From: CAYGZM01 sp964354365
Lineage (GTDB): Bacteria; Planctomycetota; Phycisphaerae; Sedimentisphaerales; Anaerobacaceae
Direction: 5' to 3'
DNA length: 22,052 bases
Assembly: GCA_964354365.1 (NCBI GenBank)
Contig: CAYGZM010000058.1
Coordinates: 1 to 22,052, forward strand
A program made the translations under genes and the position numbers. Position 1 is the first letter of the stretch. Each line of letters begins with the position of its first letter. This document shows, piece by piece, positions 8,620 through 15,922 of this stretch. Below the pieces are notes generated by a model. That model did no database searches, was not told the origin of the DNA, and worked only from the letters and a program-made list of their open reading frames with translations.

Positions 8620-8625
8620 TCTTCC

Positions 8626-8847
8626 GGCGGGTGCAGCATACCATTGGGGGTCTATTCAGAGATTAACGGCGGGAATATCTCAATCTATGCTATGATATCG
8701 GACCTCGAAGGCGACAAACACATCAAACGCTCAATAACCGCTCCCTTAGACCAGGCCCTAACCGCCGGCGAACAGCTTGCGCAGGAACTGCTGGCTGCCG
8801 GCGGACAGGAAATCCTTGACCAAATCAGGGCCGAGCGATGTGATTAA
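8626..8847 (+). pseudogene. hemC: C-terminal fragment of porphobilinogen deaminase (hydroxymethylbilane synthase)
   Basis: The last 74 codons before the TAA at 8845-8847 match the third domain of HemC. They begin at GGCSIPLGVYSEINGG, where the cysteine is the conserved dipyrromethane-cofactor attachment residue of the GGC(Q)(V/I)PIG motif, and end with an amphipathic LAQELLAAGGQEILDQIR helix. The first two domains, about three quarters of the protein, are absent: to the left lies the antisense AhbD fragment. The frame is open further left, but that text is the reverse of AhbD coding sequence. The piece ends cleanly with a stop, so the right-hand side is the original gene end. Confidence 0.78.
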
Positions 8848-8941
8848 GCACCCAACAGCCTCAACGTGGCCTCCTCTATCTTGGGGTCACAGGCATGCAG
8901 ACCCAGCCTCTCAAAAATTTTTTGATTTTTCCGGGAAAAGC

Positions 8942-8997
8942 TCTTGACTATGAACATTTCAGCGTATATAATAGTATTTCGATTGGCATAGTCAAGA
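8942..8997. promoter_or_regulatory. 11-bp inverted repeat bracketing the rrf2 promoter (candidate autoregulatory operator)
   Basis: TCTTGACTATG at 8942-8952 and CATAGTCAAGA at 8987-8997 are perfect reverse complements, 34 bases apart. The left arm contains the -35 hexamer; the right arm lies between the expected transcription start and the rrf2 start codon. The sequence is direct evidence for the repeat; its use by the Rrf2 protein is inference. Only the right arm would be transcribed, so it acts, if at all, as DNA. Confidence 0.6.
8944..8972 (+). promoter_or_regulatory. near-consensus sigma70 promoter of the rrf2 gene
   Basis: TTGACT (8944-8949) and TATAAT (8967-8972) are separated by 17 bases. 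It is the best promoter-like sequence noticed in the window. The predicted transcription start is near 8979, giving a leader of about 30 bases before the ATG at 9009. Confidence 0.8.
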
Positions 8998-9008
8998 TAG
9001 ATGTTATG

Positions 9009-9455
9009 ATGAGATTATCAAGAAAATGTGAATATGCATTGAGGGCGGTCTTTGAGCTGGCAATGCGGGACGACAGCCATCCGATCAAGATTCACCAGAT
9101 CGCTGCCGCTCAGAACATACCTCCGAGGTTCTTAGAGGTGATTCTTAACGAACTGCGACACGCAGGACTCGTCGAGTCCCGCCGAGGCAAGGTTGGCGGG
9201 TATATGTTGGCGCGAGCTGCTGAGGATTTGACCGTCGCAGAAGTTATCGAGCATATCCAGGGTTCGATCTCGTTCGTTCCAGATGCAACAATATCTGCGA
9301 AAGATGCAGCCCTTTTGGGGAGCGAGGCATTCAACGAGTTCTGGCGGGAAGTAAGCGATGCTGTTTCGCGCGTTTGCTCGACGAGAACCTTTGCTGAGCT
9401 TGTTGAATTTGAACGAGCCAGGAGAGATCGTCGCGTTCCCAACTATTGCATTTAG
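9009..9455 (+). CDS. Rrf2-family transcriptional regulator, CymR-like
   Basis: A 148-residue winged-helix regulator with the family opening MRLSRKCEYALRAVFELA, a recognition helix region IPPRFLEVILNELRHAGLVES and the wing SRRGKVGGYMLAR. An ATG at 9006 is equally possible; no strong ribosome binding site separates them. The closely spaced three-cysteine iron-sulfur motif of IscR is missing: the cysteines are at 7, 123 and 147 only. The lack of a cluster motif and the position at the head of a sulfate-assimilation locus resemble CymR, the cysteine-metabolism repressor of Firmicutes that acts in complex with CysK. A cysK gene closes this same locus. It probably represses itself through the inverted repeat around its promoter. 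The family is certain; the CymR-like role is inference. Confidence 0.88.
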   Translation: MRLSRKCEYALRAVFELAMRDDSHPIKIHQIAAAQNIPPRFLEVILNELRHAGLVESRRGKVGGYMLARAAEDLTVAEVIEHIQGSISFVPDATISAKDAALLGSEAFNEFWREVSDAVSRVCSTRTFAELVEFERARRDRRVPNYCI

Positions 9456-9497
9456 GCGGATAAGATAGGATTGCGTGAAGGTTGCGTTTTTTTGGTG

Positions 9498-9515
9498 GGT
9501 AATCCGAGTATTACC
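9498..9515. promoter_or_regulatory. palindrome GGTAAT-N6-ATTACC, candidate operator for the sulfate operon
   Basis: GGTAAT at 9498-9503 and ATTACC at 9510-9515 form a perfect 6+6 inverted repeat with a 6-base spacer, 43 bases after rrf2 and just before the next gene. It differs from the inverted repeat at the rrf2 promoter. No convincing -35/-10 pair is visible beside it. Confidence 0.4.
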
Positions 9516-9548
9516 ATAGGAATACTTATATCGCTGGAGCAGAAACTG

Positions 9549-9680
9549 GTGGAATTGCATATCAGGAGCATAGCCAAGGCCATAACCCGGCGTGCAGGGG
9601 GGACAGTGGTCACCTTTGCCATTGCCTGGATTATGACACGGCGACTCGAGCTGGCCGCGAAAACGAACGAGCGATCCTGA
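9549..9680 (+). CDS. 43-residue membrane protein resembling the first half of DUF2061
   Basis: I place the start at GTG 9549, which has GGAG nine bases upstream; the same frame extends back to a TTG at 9471 with no usable ribosome binding site. The product contains HIRSIAKAITRRAGGTVVTF then AIAWIMTRRLELAA, matching the DUF2061 pattern RS(I/L)AKAISWRxxGTxDTFxxAWxxTG and its single membrane segment. It stops after ELAAKTNERS and lacks the second half of that domain (a second helix ending in a YxxHERxW motif). It is therefore either a minimal form or a decayed copy. DUF2061 genes are often found near sulfate-assimilation genes in other bacteria, as far as I recall, which fits this position before the sulfate transporter. 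Function unknown. Confidence 0.5.
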   Translation: MELHIRSIAKAITRRAGGTVVTFAIAWIMTRRLELAAKTNERS

Positions 9681-9741
9681 TACGCAGTCAGGTCAGTTCT
9701 TAGACAGTTGAATGAGGTTACCCGGTACAAAGGAAAACAAG

Positions 9742-10791
9742 ATGCTTCTAAAAAAGATGCTTTTACCGTTAATTGCTGTTCTTGCAATTGCTGTTCTTGC
9801 GGTCTCTGGTCTGTTTCGGCAAGCCCAGGCGGCAAAGGAAGTTGCGATCTTGAATGTTTCGTACGACCCGACAAGGGAGCTTTATCAGGAATTCAACGCA
9901 GCGTTTGCACGAGAGTGGCAGAAAAGGCTCGGCCAAAAGGTAACTATCAACCAGTCGCACGGCGGCTCAGGCAAGCAGGCCAGATCTGTTATCGATGGGC
10001 TTGAAGGTGATGTCGTTACGTTGGCGCTGGCCTACGATATAGATGCCATTGTCGAAAAGGGAAATCTGCTCAGCAAAAACTGGCAATCCAGATTACCTTA
10101 TAACAGCGCCCCTTACACTTCGACCATTGTTTTTCTGGTGCGCAAAGGCAACCCCAAGAACATCAAGGATTGGGGCGACCTTATCAGGCCCGGAATTTCC
10201 GTGATAACACCCAACCCCAAAACCTCGGGAGGCGCCCGCTGGAATTACTTGGCGGCCTGGGGTTATGCACTGAAGCACTATAAGACCGATGCGAATCAGA
10301 GCGCCGACCAGCGAGCAAAGGAATTTGTGACGAGACTGTTCAATAATGTCCCCGTTCTCGACTCCGGCGCCCGCGGTTCACTGACTACATTTGTTCACCG
10401 GGGAATCGGCGACCTCCTTTTGGCCTGGGAGAATGAGGCCTTTCTGGCGGTCAATGAATTACGGAAAGACAAATTCGAGATAGTTGTGCCGTCGGTCAGC
10501 ATACTTGCGGAGCCGCCGGTTGCGGTTGTTGACAAAGTAGTGGACAGACGCGGCACGCGAGCGCTGGGACAAGCGTACCTGGAATATCTTTATTCGCAAG
10601 AAGGACAGGAAATTGTTGCCAGGCATTATTATCGTCCGCGATTAAAATCGGTGGCGGAGAAATATGCCGGCCAGTTTCCAAAGGTGAGTCTGTTTACCAT
10701 TGATGAGGTTTTTGGCGGTTGGCAAAAGGCTCAAAAGACCCATTTTGCCGATGGAGGCGTTTTCGACCAAATCTATCAGGTGGAAAAATAG
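9742..10791 (+). CDS. sbp: periplasmic sulfate-binding protein
   Basis: This is the substrate-binding protein of the sulfate/thiosulfate ABC transporter. The ATG at 9742 is chosen because AGGA lies seven bases upstream and a signal peptide follows directly (MLLKKMLLPLIAVLAIAVLA, with cleavage near AQA-AKEV). The mature part opens with LNVSYDPTRELYQEFN, then SHGGSGKQARSVIDGL and TPNPKTSGGARWNYLAAWGYA, all hallmark sulfate-contact segments of the Sbp/CysP family. The 349-residue precursor is of normal size. It is followed after 10 bases by the first permease gene. Sbp and CysP cannot be told apart with confidence by eye, so thiosulfate may also be a ligand. Confidence 0.95.
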   Translation: MLLKKMLLPLIAVLAIAVLAVSGLFRQAQAAKEVAILNVSYDPTRELYQEFNAAFAREWQKRLGQKVTINQSHGGSGKQARSVIDGLEGDVVTLALAYDIDAIVEKGNLLSKNWQSRLPYNSAPYTSTIVFLVRKGNPKNIKDWGDLIRPGISVITPNPKTSGGARWNYLAAWGYALKHYKTDANQSADQRAKEFVTRLFNNVPVLDSGARGSLTTFVHRGIGDLLLAWENEAFLAVNELRKDKFEIVVPSVSILAEPPVAVVDKVVDRRGTRALGQAYLEYLYSQEGQEIVARHYYRPRLKSVAEKYAGQFPKVSLFTIDEVFGGWQKAQKTHFADGGVFDQIYQVEK

Positions 10792-10801
10792 CGGTCTGAA
10801 G

Positions 10802-11707
10802 ATGAATTCGGCCTCGCCGGTCCAGGATTTCCGTGCACCGGTGAGGTCACGGCTAAACAGAGAAAAGGTGATTGCCTTGTCGTATTCATTAAAAAAACAT
10901 AGCATACTTCCCGGCTTCGAATTAGCCCTGGGATATACGCTGTTGTATCTGAGCTTAATTGTTCTGATACCTCTGGCCGCGGTATTTGCCTCAGCGGGAA
11001 GTTCGACTTTGGAGCAATTTTGGGCCACCATTACCCATCCTCGCGTTCTGGCTTCTTACCGCCTGAGTTTTGGTGCTTCCTTCATCGCTGCGATGATAAA
11101 TGTGGTTTTCGGTTTATTAGTCGCCTGGGTGCTTGTGAGATATCGTCTTCCCGGCAAACGATTCATCGATGCTTTGATTGATTTGCCTTTCGCATTGCCG
11201 ACTGCGGTTGCAGGAATAGCCCTTACCGCCGTCTATGCTCCAAATGGGTGGATGGGCGGATGGCTGGGCCAATTGGGTATAAGAGTTGCTTATACGCGAC
11301 TCGGGGTAATAGTCGCTCTGACGTTTATAGGGCTGCCGTTTGTGGTACGCACGGTCCAGCCCATTCTGCAGGATTTGAGCAAGGAAGCAGAAGAAGCAGC
11401 AGCAAGTTTGGGAGCGAGCCCTCCTCAAATTTTCAGGAAGGTAATTCTGCCGGAACTTGCCCCATCGCTGTTGGCGGGATTTGCCTTGGCTTTTGCGAGA
11501 GCCATTGGCGAGTACGGCTCCGTAGTGTTCATTTCCGGCAATATGCCGATGCGGACAGAGATTACGCCGCTGCTGATTATCACCAAGCTTGAACAATATG
11601 ATTATGCCGGCGCTGCCGCTATTGCAGTTGTAATGCTGATAACATCGTTTGTTCTGCTGTTCATAATAAACACGTTACAAAGGCGGGCCGGAAGGTATCA
11701 GTTTTAG
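10802..11707 (+). CDS. cysT: sulfate ABC transporter permease CysT (CysU)
   Basis: A 301-residue inner-membrane permease with about six hydrophobic segments. The cytoplasmic EAA loop reads EEAAASLGASPPQIFRKVIL, the contact site for the CysA ATPase. DLPFALPTAVAGIAL and ARAIGEYGSVVFISGNMP are typical of the CysT subfamily. I chose ATG 10802, ten bases after the sbp stop, although the ribosome binding site is weak; the frame is open further upstream inside sbp. This start leaves a polar N-terminal stretch of about 38 residues, longer than usual, so a later non-ATG start is possible. It forms a heterodimer with CysW. Confidence 0.93.
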   Translation: MNSASPVQDFRAPVRSRLNREKVIALSYSLKKHSILPGFELALGYTLLYLSLIVLIPLAAVFASAGSSTLEQFWATITHPRVLASYRLSFGASFIAAMINVVFGLLVAWVLVRYRLPGKRFIDALIDLPFALPTAVAGIALTAVYAPNGWMGGWLGQLGIRVAYTRLGVIVALTFIGLPFVVRTVQPILQDLSKEAEEAAASLGASPPQIFRKVILPELAPSLLAGFALAFARAIGEYGSVVFISGNMPMRTEITPLLIITKLEQYDYAGAAAIAVVMLITSFVLLFIINTLQRRAGRYQF

Positions 11708-11720
11708 CAAGGGTTTTCGA

Positions 11721-12620
11721 ATGTCGATGCAAAGTGCCGCAATTTTGAGTAATCCAAACACCGCCGGCGCGGTTGGCGAGTCCCGATGTGTTCGGTGGGT
11801 TCTCACGGGCGTGGCTTTGGCCTTTCTGGGGCTGTTTCTTTTTGTCCCTCTGGCGGCGGTCTTTGTCGAAGCGCTTAGAAAAGGACTTTGGGCATACTTG
11901 CGATCTTTCAGCGACCCGGATGCGAGGGCAGCTATCCGTCTCACTCTAACAACGGCGGGCATAGCCGTGCCTCTCAATTTGATATTCGGCGTCGCCGCGG
12001 CATGGGCCATAGCTAAATTTGACTTCAAGGGCAAAAGTGTCCTGACTACTTTGATTGATTTGCCGTTTGCGGTTTCCCCCATAATATCAGGACTGATTTT
12101 CGTATTGCTCTTCGGTTTGCACGGTTGGGCCGGCGCGTGGCTGGCGGAGCACAATATAAAGATCATTTTTGCAGCGCCCGGAATCGTTCTGGCAACCGTA
12201 TTTGTAACGTTCCCCTTTATCGCACGTGAGTTAATACCATTGATGCAGTCCCAGGGAACGGAAGAGGAACAGGCCGCCCTTGTGCTTGGCGCCAGCGGAT
12301 GGCGCATGTTCACTCGAATAACTCTTCCCAACATAAAGTGGGGCTTGTTGTACGGCCTGATTCTCTGCAATGCAAGAGCAATGGGTGAATTCGGCGCTGT
12401 TTCGGTCGTTTCGGGGCACATTCGGGGGCAAACCAATACGATACCGCTGTACGTGGAGATACTTTATAACGAGTATAACTTTGTGGCCGCCTTCGCGATG
12501 GCGTCGCTGTTGACCATATTGGCGCTGGTCACACTGGCGGCAAAAAGCGTAATTGAGTGGAAATTCGCTGATGAGCCGTCTAAATGCTCAAGGGCTGAGA
12601 GAGGAGGCAGGCCGATATGA
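11721..12620 (+). CDS. cysW: sulfate ABC transporter permease CysW
   Basis: A 299-residue membrane permease, partner of CysT. It shows a first helix at about residues 27-50, the DLPFAVSPIISGLIFVLLFG segment, and an EAA loop EEEQAALVLGASGWRMFTRI followed by TLPNIKWGLLYG. ARAMGEFGAVSVVSGHIRGQ is diagnostic of CysW. AAGGG precedes the ATG, 13 bases after cysT. The gene ends by overlapping the cysA start codon in an ATGA, which indicates translational coupling. Confidence 0.95.
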   Translation: MSMQSAAILSNPNTAGAVGESRCVRWVLTGVALAFLGLFLFVPLAAVFVEALRKGLWAYLRSFSDPDARAAIRLTLTTAGIAVPLNLIFGVAAAWAIAKFDFKGKSVLTTLIDLPFAVSPIISGLIFVLLFGLHGWAGAWLAEHNIKIIFAAPGIVLATVFVTFPFIARELIPLMQSQGTEEEQAALVLGASGWRMFTRITLPNIKWGLLYGLILCNARAMGEFGAVSVVSGHIRGQTNTIPLYVEILYNEYNFVAAFAMASLLTILALVTLAAKSVIEWKFADEPSKCSRAERGGRPI

Positions 12621-13693
12621 GTATTGAAATCAATAACGTCAGCAAGACATTCGGCAATTTCAGCGCTCTTGCGAACGTGAGCTTGTATGTTCCCAGCGGA
12701 GAGCTGGTCGCACTGCTGGGGCCGTCCGGTTCGGGCAAGACGACGTTGTTGAGGATAATCGCCGGACTGGAAATCCCCGACCTCGGCAGCGGCCCGGTAT
12801 TCTTCCATGGAGATAATATAAGTAATCGGAGCGTCGCCGAAAGACAAGTGGGCTTCGTGTTCCAGCACTATTCCCTTTTCAGGCACATGACTATATTTGA
12901 GAACGTCGCTTTCGGGCTGAGGGTTCGTCCTCGTAAAATGCGTCCTGGAAGAGATGAAATCCGACGCAGGGTGTTTGATTTGTTAAAACTTGTGCAACTG
13001 GAACAAGCGGCAAATCTCTATCCATCGCAACTTTCCGGCGGGCAAAGACAGCGCATCGCTTTGATCCGTGCGCTGGCGGTCGAGCCCAATATCCTTTTGC
13101 TCGACGAGCCTTTTGGTGCTCTTGATGCGAAAGTTCGAAAAGAATTGAGGCGATGGCTTAGACGGCTACATGACGAAATGTCTATTACCAGCGTATTCGT
13201 CACCCATGACCAGGAAGAGGCTTTGGAGGTCGCCGACAGAATCGCAGTGATGAACGCCGGACGAATAGAGCAGGAAGGCACGCCGGAGCAGGTTTATCAT
13301 CAGCCCACCAGTTCTTTTGTTTGCAACTTCCTCGGCAACGTCAACCTGTTTCGCGGAAGAGTTCATAATGGAAGGGTGTGTATAGGGGATTTAGAAGTGG
13401 CCAGCTCAAGAGACGGCCATACGGAGCGAACGCCCGTTGTTGCATACGTCCGGCCTCATGATATAGAAGTCTCCCGGCAGCAAGACCACGAATTTGCCAT
13501 TCTGGCACAGATTACCCATATCAGCACCGCCGGGGCTACGGTGCGGATCGAGCTCAAAAGACATGACAATGGCGAATTTGTCGAAGCTGAACTCAACAGG
13601 AATCGTTATCTCGAACTTGGTTTGCAGAACCGTGAAAGCGTATTCATAAAACTGCAAAACCCGCAAATTTTTGTCGCGGACTATGTGATTTAG
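12617..13693 (+). CDS. cysA: sulfate ABC transporter ATP-binding protein CysA
   Basis: This 358-residue cytoplasmic ATPase powers sulfate import. It has a Walker A GPSGSGKTT (35-43), Q-loop around FQHYSLF (82-88), the ABC signature LSGGQRQR (139-146), Walker B ILLLDEPFGALD (159-170) and the switch histidine in VFVTHDQEEAL. About 240-358 is a TOBE-type regulatory domain. A strong GAGGAGG site precedes the ATG, which overlaps the cysW stop by four bases. All four transporter parts are thus adjacent and complete. Confidence 0.96.
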   Translation: MSIEINNVSKTFGNFSALANVSLYVPSGELVALLGPSGSGKTTLLRIIAGLEIPDLGSGPVFFHGDNISNRSVAERQVGFVFQHYSLFRHMTIFENVAFGLRVRPRKMRPGRDEIRRRVFDLLKLVQLEQAANLYPSQLSGGQRQRIALIRALAVEPNILLLDEPFGALDAKVRKELRRWLRRLHDEMSITSVFVTHDQEEALEVADRIAVMNAGRIEQEGTPEQVYHQPTSSFVCNFLGNVNLFRGRVHNGRVCIGDLEVASSRDGHTERTPVVAYVRPHDIEVSRQQDHEFAILAQITHISTAGATVRIELKRHDNGEFVEAELNRNRYLELGLQNRESVFIKLQNPQIFVADYVI

Positions 13694-13713
13694 CAAATAA
13701 TAAGGAGACAAAA

Positions 13714-14430
13714 GTGGCACTGGAAGATTTAGTTGCAGAAAATGTTGCAGAACTGGTGGAGAGCCTGAATTTTGCAGAAAAGGTCAACCGCTCGTTGGAG
13801 CTGATTGATCGGGCTTACAAGGAATTTGGAGACAGGCTGGTAGTGGCCAACAGCCTGGGCAAGGATTCCAGCGCCGTGTGGCACCTGGCCAAACGGGTCA
13901 GCCCGGATATTCGCGGTTTTATCATAACCACGAGGTTCAAGCCGGCGGAGACCAAGCAGTTTATGGCCGAGGAAGTGGCGAAGTACCCGGAACTCAGAGT
14001 CTTTAGCAACGATGAGGAAATCCCGGACAAGTTGTATGCCACCGACCCTGACAAGTGCTGCGAGATACTCAAGGTCAGGCCGACACGCCAAGCCGTCAAA
14101 GAGATGAACGTCGCCTGCTGGGTTACGGGTCTTCGCTGCACCGAGGGGCGGACACGTACGGACTTTACGGAGATACAGGAGCTGGACAAGGGCCTGATTA
14201 AGCTCAATCCCATCCTGATCTGGTATGAACGGGAGGTCTGGCAGTATCTGGCGCTGCACGGCGTGCGTGTTAATCCGTTGTACCTGAAGGGCTACAGGTC
14301 TCTCGGATGCTTACCTTGCACGACAATTGCCCAAGGAGCTGACGAGCGGGCCGGCAGGTGGATCGGGACAAGCAAATGCGGCGGCGAGTGCGGAATCCAC
14401 ACAAAACCCCTGCTTAACTATCAGATATAA
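13714..14430 (+). CDS. cysH: assimilatory adenylyl-sulfate (APS) reductase, iron-sulfur type
   Basis: A 238-residue cytoplasmic enzyme that reduces activated sulfate to sulfite. The start is GTG 13714 with AAGGAG a few bases upstream; no better ATG exists. It has the PP-loop SLGKDSS (47-53), Cys115-Cys116 (DKCCEILKVRP), a TGLRCTEGRTRTDF segment, GCLPC at 198-202, and catalytic Cys226 in the C-terminal ECGIH motif. The CC plus CxxC set binds a [4Fe-4S] cluster and marks the APS-reducing type rather than PAPS-only CysH, so no APS kinase is needed. ATP sulfurylase is not in the window. The gene sits 20 bases after cysA and is followed after 29 bases by metY. Confidence 0.93.
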   Translation: MALEDLVAENVAELVESLNFAEKVNRSLELIDRAYKEFGDRLVVANSLGKDSSAVWHLAKRVSPDIRGFIITTRFKPAETKQFMAEEVAKYPELRVFSNDEEIPDKLYATDPDKCCEILKVRPTRQAVKEMNVACWVTGLRCTEGRTRTDFTEIQELDKGLIKLNPILIWYEREVWQYLALHGVRVNPLYLKGYRSLGCLPCTTIAQGADERAGRWIGTSKCGGECGIHTKPLLNYQI

Positions 14431-14459
14431 CTGCTAACCGAGCGAAAATAGGGATCCCA

Positions 14460-15710
14460 ATGAAAACCAATACATTGGCCATACATGGCTCTTTCAGCGG
14501 CGACAGCTACACCGGAGCGACGGCAGCGCCAATCTACCAGACGGTCTCTTACGCTTACAAGACCGCCGCGGAGCTGGCCGACGTTTTCGCCGGCAAAGCG
14601 CCCGGATACATCTACACGCGGATGGCAAACCCAACTACTACCGCTCTTGAGGCCGGACTATCCCTGCTTGAAGACGGTATCGGCTGCATTGCTACTTCCA
14701 GCGGGATGGCCGCAATTGCATCGGTTGTAATGGGTCTGGTCAGGACGGGCGAACGGATAATCGCCGCAACGGGGATATTCGGAGGCACCATATCGCTTTT
14801 CGAGAGTACGTTGGGGCGGTTTGGAGTGGAGACCAAGCTGGTTGATGCTGCTGACGCCGCACAGTTTGAAAAAGCCATAGACGATAAGACGAAGCTGGTC
14901 TTCATCGAGACCATCGGCAATCCGCGTATGGATGTGCCTGACATACCTGCTATCGCGCAGATCGCCCATCGGGCGAATATACCTTTAATTGTGGACAACA
15001 CGGTTACGACACCCGTTCTAATCAAGCCGGGGGCATTCGGCGCCGATATCGTGGTCCATTCGACCTCGAAGTTCATCAATGGGCACGGCACGGCAATTGG
15101 CGGGGCGATAGTCGATACGGGCAACTTCAACTGGTCGGCAGGGCCGTTTGAAGATATAAGAAGATTGTCCGCAAGGGCCGGAAGACTGGCCTTTCTTGCG
15201 CATCTGCGCAACCTGATTCATCGCGACCTCGGCGGCTGCCCGGCGCCGATGAATTCGTTTCTGATGCTGCAGGGCCTGGAAACCCTGCCGCCCAGAATGG
15301 CCAGGCACTGCGAAAACGCCGCGAGACTGGCGGAATATCTGCAGGACCATCCGAAGGTTAGCTGGGTGAACTATCCCGGCCTGGCACGGAGCAAATTCAG
15401 CAGCAGGGTCCGCAAGTTATTCGGCGGCAGGGCAGGCGGACTGTTGACGTTCGGCCTCGGCGACAAGACGAGGGCCTTTAGGTTCATCGATTCACTGAAG
15501 CTTGCCAGGAACCTGGCGAATCTCGGCGATGTGAAGACCCTTGTTATCCATCCGGCTTCGACGATATTTCACGAATTCACCGATGAGGCGAAGGAGAAGA
15601 TGGGTGTGAGCGAAGACATGATACGGGTGTCGGTTGGGATTGAGGACTTCGAGGACATCAGAGACGATTTTGAACAAGCCATACAGAGAAGTAGCGAGGA
15701 TGTGAAATGA
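14460..15710 (+). CDS. metY: O-acetylhomoserine sulfhydrylase (PLP enzyme)
   Basis: A 416-residue member of the Cys/Met-metabolism PLP family. The PLP lysine is Lys204 in VVHSTSKFINGHG; YTRMANPT (52-59), the ATSSGMAAI segment (78-86) and VDNTVTTP are the other family landmarks. A long insertion and the HGTAIGGAIVD text favour MetY (O-acetylhomoserine aminocarboxypropyltransferase) over cystathionine gamma-synthase. It makes homocysteine from O-acetylhomoserine and a sulfide source. It overlaps the next gene by an ATGA, a sulfur-carrier protein, so in this setting the sulfur donor is probably a protein thiocarboxylate as in Wolinella succinogenes MetY. A ribosome binding site AGGGA precedes the ATG. 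No metX (homoserine acetyltransferase) is present. Confidence 0.9.
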   Translation: MKTNTLAIHGSFSGDSYTGATAAPIYQTVSYAYKTAAELADVFAGKAPGYIYTRMANPTTTALEAGLSLLEDGIGCIATSSGMAAIASVVMGLVRTGERIIAATGIFGGTISLFESTLGRFGVETKLVDAADAAQFEKAIDDKTKLVFIETIGNPRMDVPDIPAIAQIAHRANIPLIVDNTVTTPVLIKPGAFGADIVVHSTSKFINGHGTAIGGAIVDTGNFNWSAGPFEDIRRLSARAGRLAFLAHLRNLIHRDLGGCPAPMNSFLMLQGLETLPPRMARHCENAARLAEYLQDHPKVSWVNYPGLARSKFSSRVRKLFGGRAGGLLTFGLGDKTRAFRFIDSLKLARNLANLGDVKTLVIHPASTIFHEFTDEAKEKMGVSEDMIRVSVGIEDFEDIRDDFEQAIQRSSEDVK

Positions 15711-15922
15711 AACTTGTTGTAAACGGTAAAGAAAGCACCTTCAGCGAGAATCTGACGGTTAGCAAGCTCTTGGTTGAACAGGAGGTGAAAATGCCGGAAA
15801 TGGTCTCAGTTGAGCTGAACGGCCAGATACTGAAAAGGGCGGAGTTTGAGCAGAGAATCCTCGAAGAAGGCGACAAAGTGGAGTTCCTTTACTTTATGGG
15901 AGGCGGGCATGGCACTGAATGA
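15707..15922 (+). CDS. hcyS: ThiS/MoaD-like sulfur carrier protein with extended C-terminus (HcyS-like)
   Basis: A 71-residue beta-grasp protein: MKLVVNGKE, then a central VSVELNGQILKR strand and the C-terminal VEFLYFMGGG typical of ThiS. In ThiS the chain ends at Gly-Gly, which is activated and thiocarboxylated; here four residues (His-Gly-Thr-Glu) follow Gly65-66-67, so the glycine end is masked until cut. A JAMM protease gene two genes on can do this, as HcyD does for the carrier HcyS in Wolinella succinogenes. The gene overlaps metY by 4 bases and the activating-enzyme gene by 14. No ThiG or thiamine genes are near, arguing against a thiamine role, and no molybdopterin genes are near, arguing against MoaD. 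The name HcyS rests on gene context. Confidence 0.85.
   Translation: MKLVVNGKESTFSENLTVSKLLVEQEVKMPEMVSVELNGQILKRAEFEQRILEEGDKVEFLYFMGGGHGTE

Noticed and set aside
8296..8847. One 183-residue plus-strand gene covering the whole open frame
   Set aside because: Only the last 74 codons match HemC; the left part is the reverse of AhbD coding sequence and is open by chance.
11675..12436. Minus-strand 253-codon frame opposite cysW
   Set aside because: cysW has full family motifs and membrane pattern; the antisense frame is basic, proline-rich and without homology.
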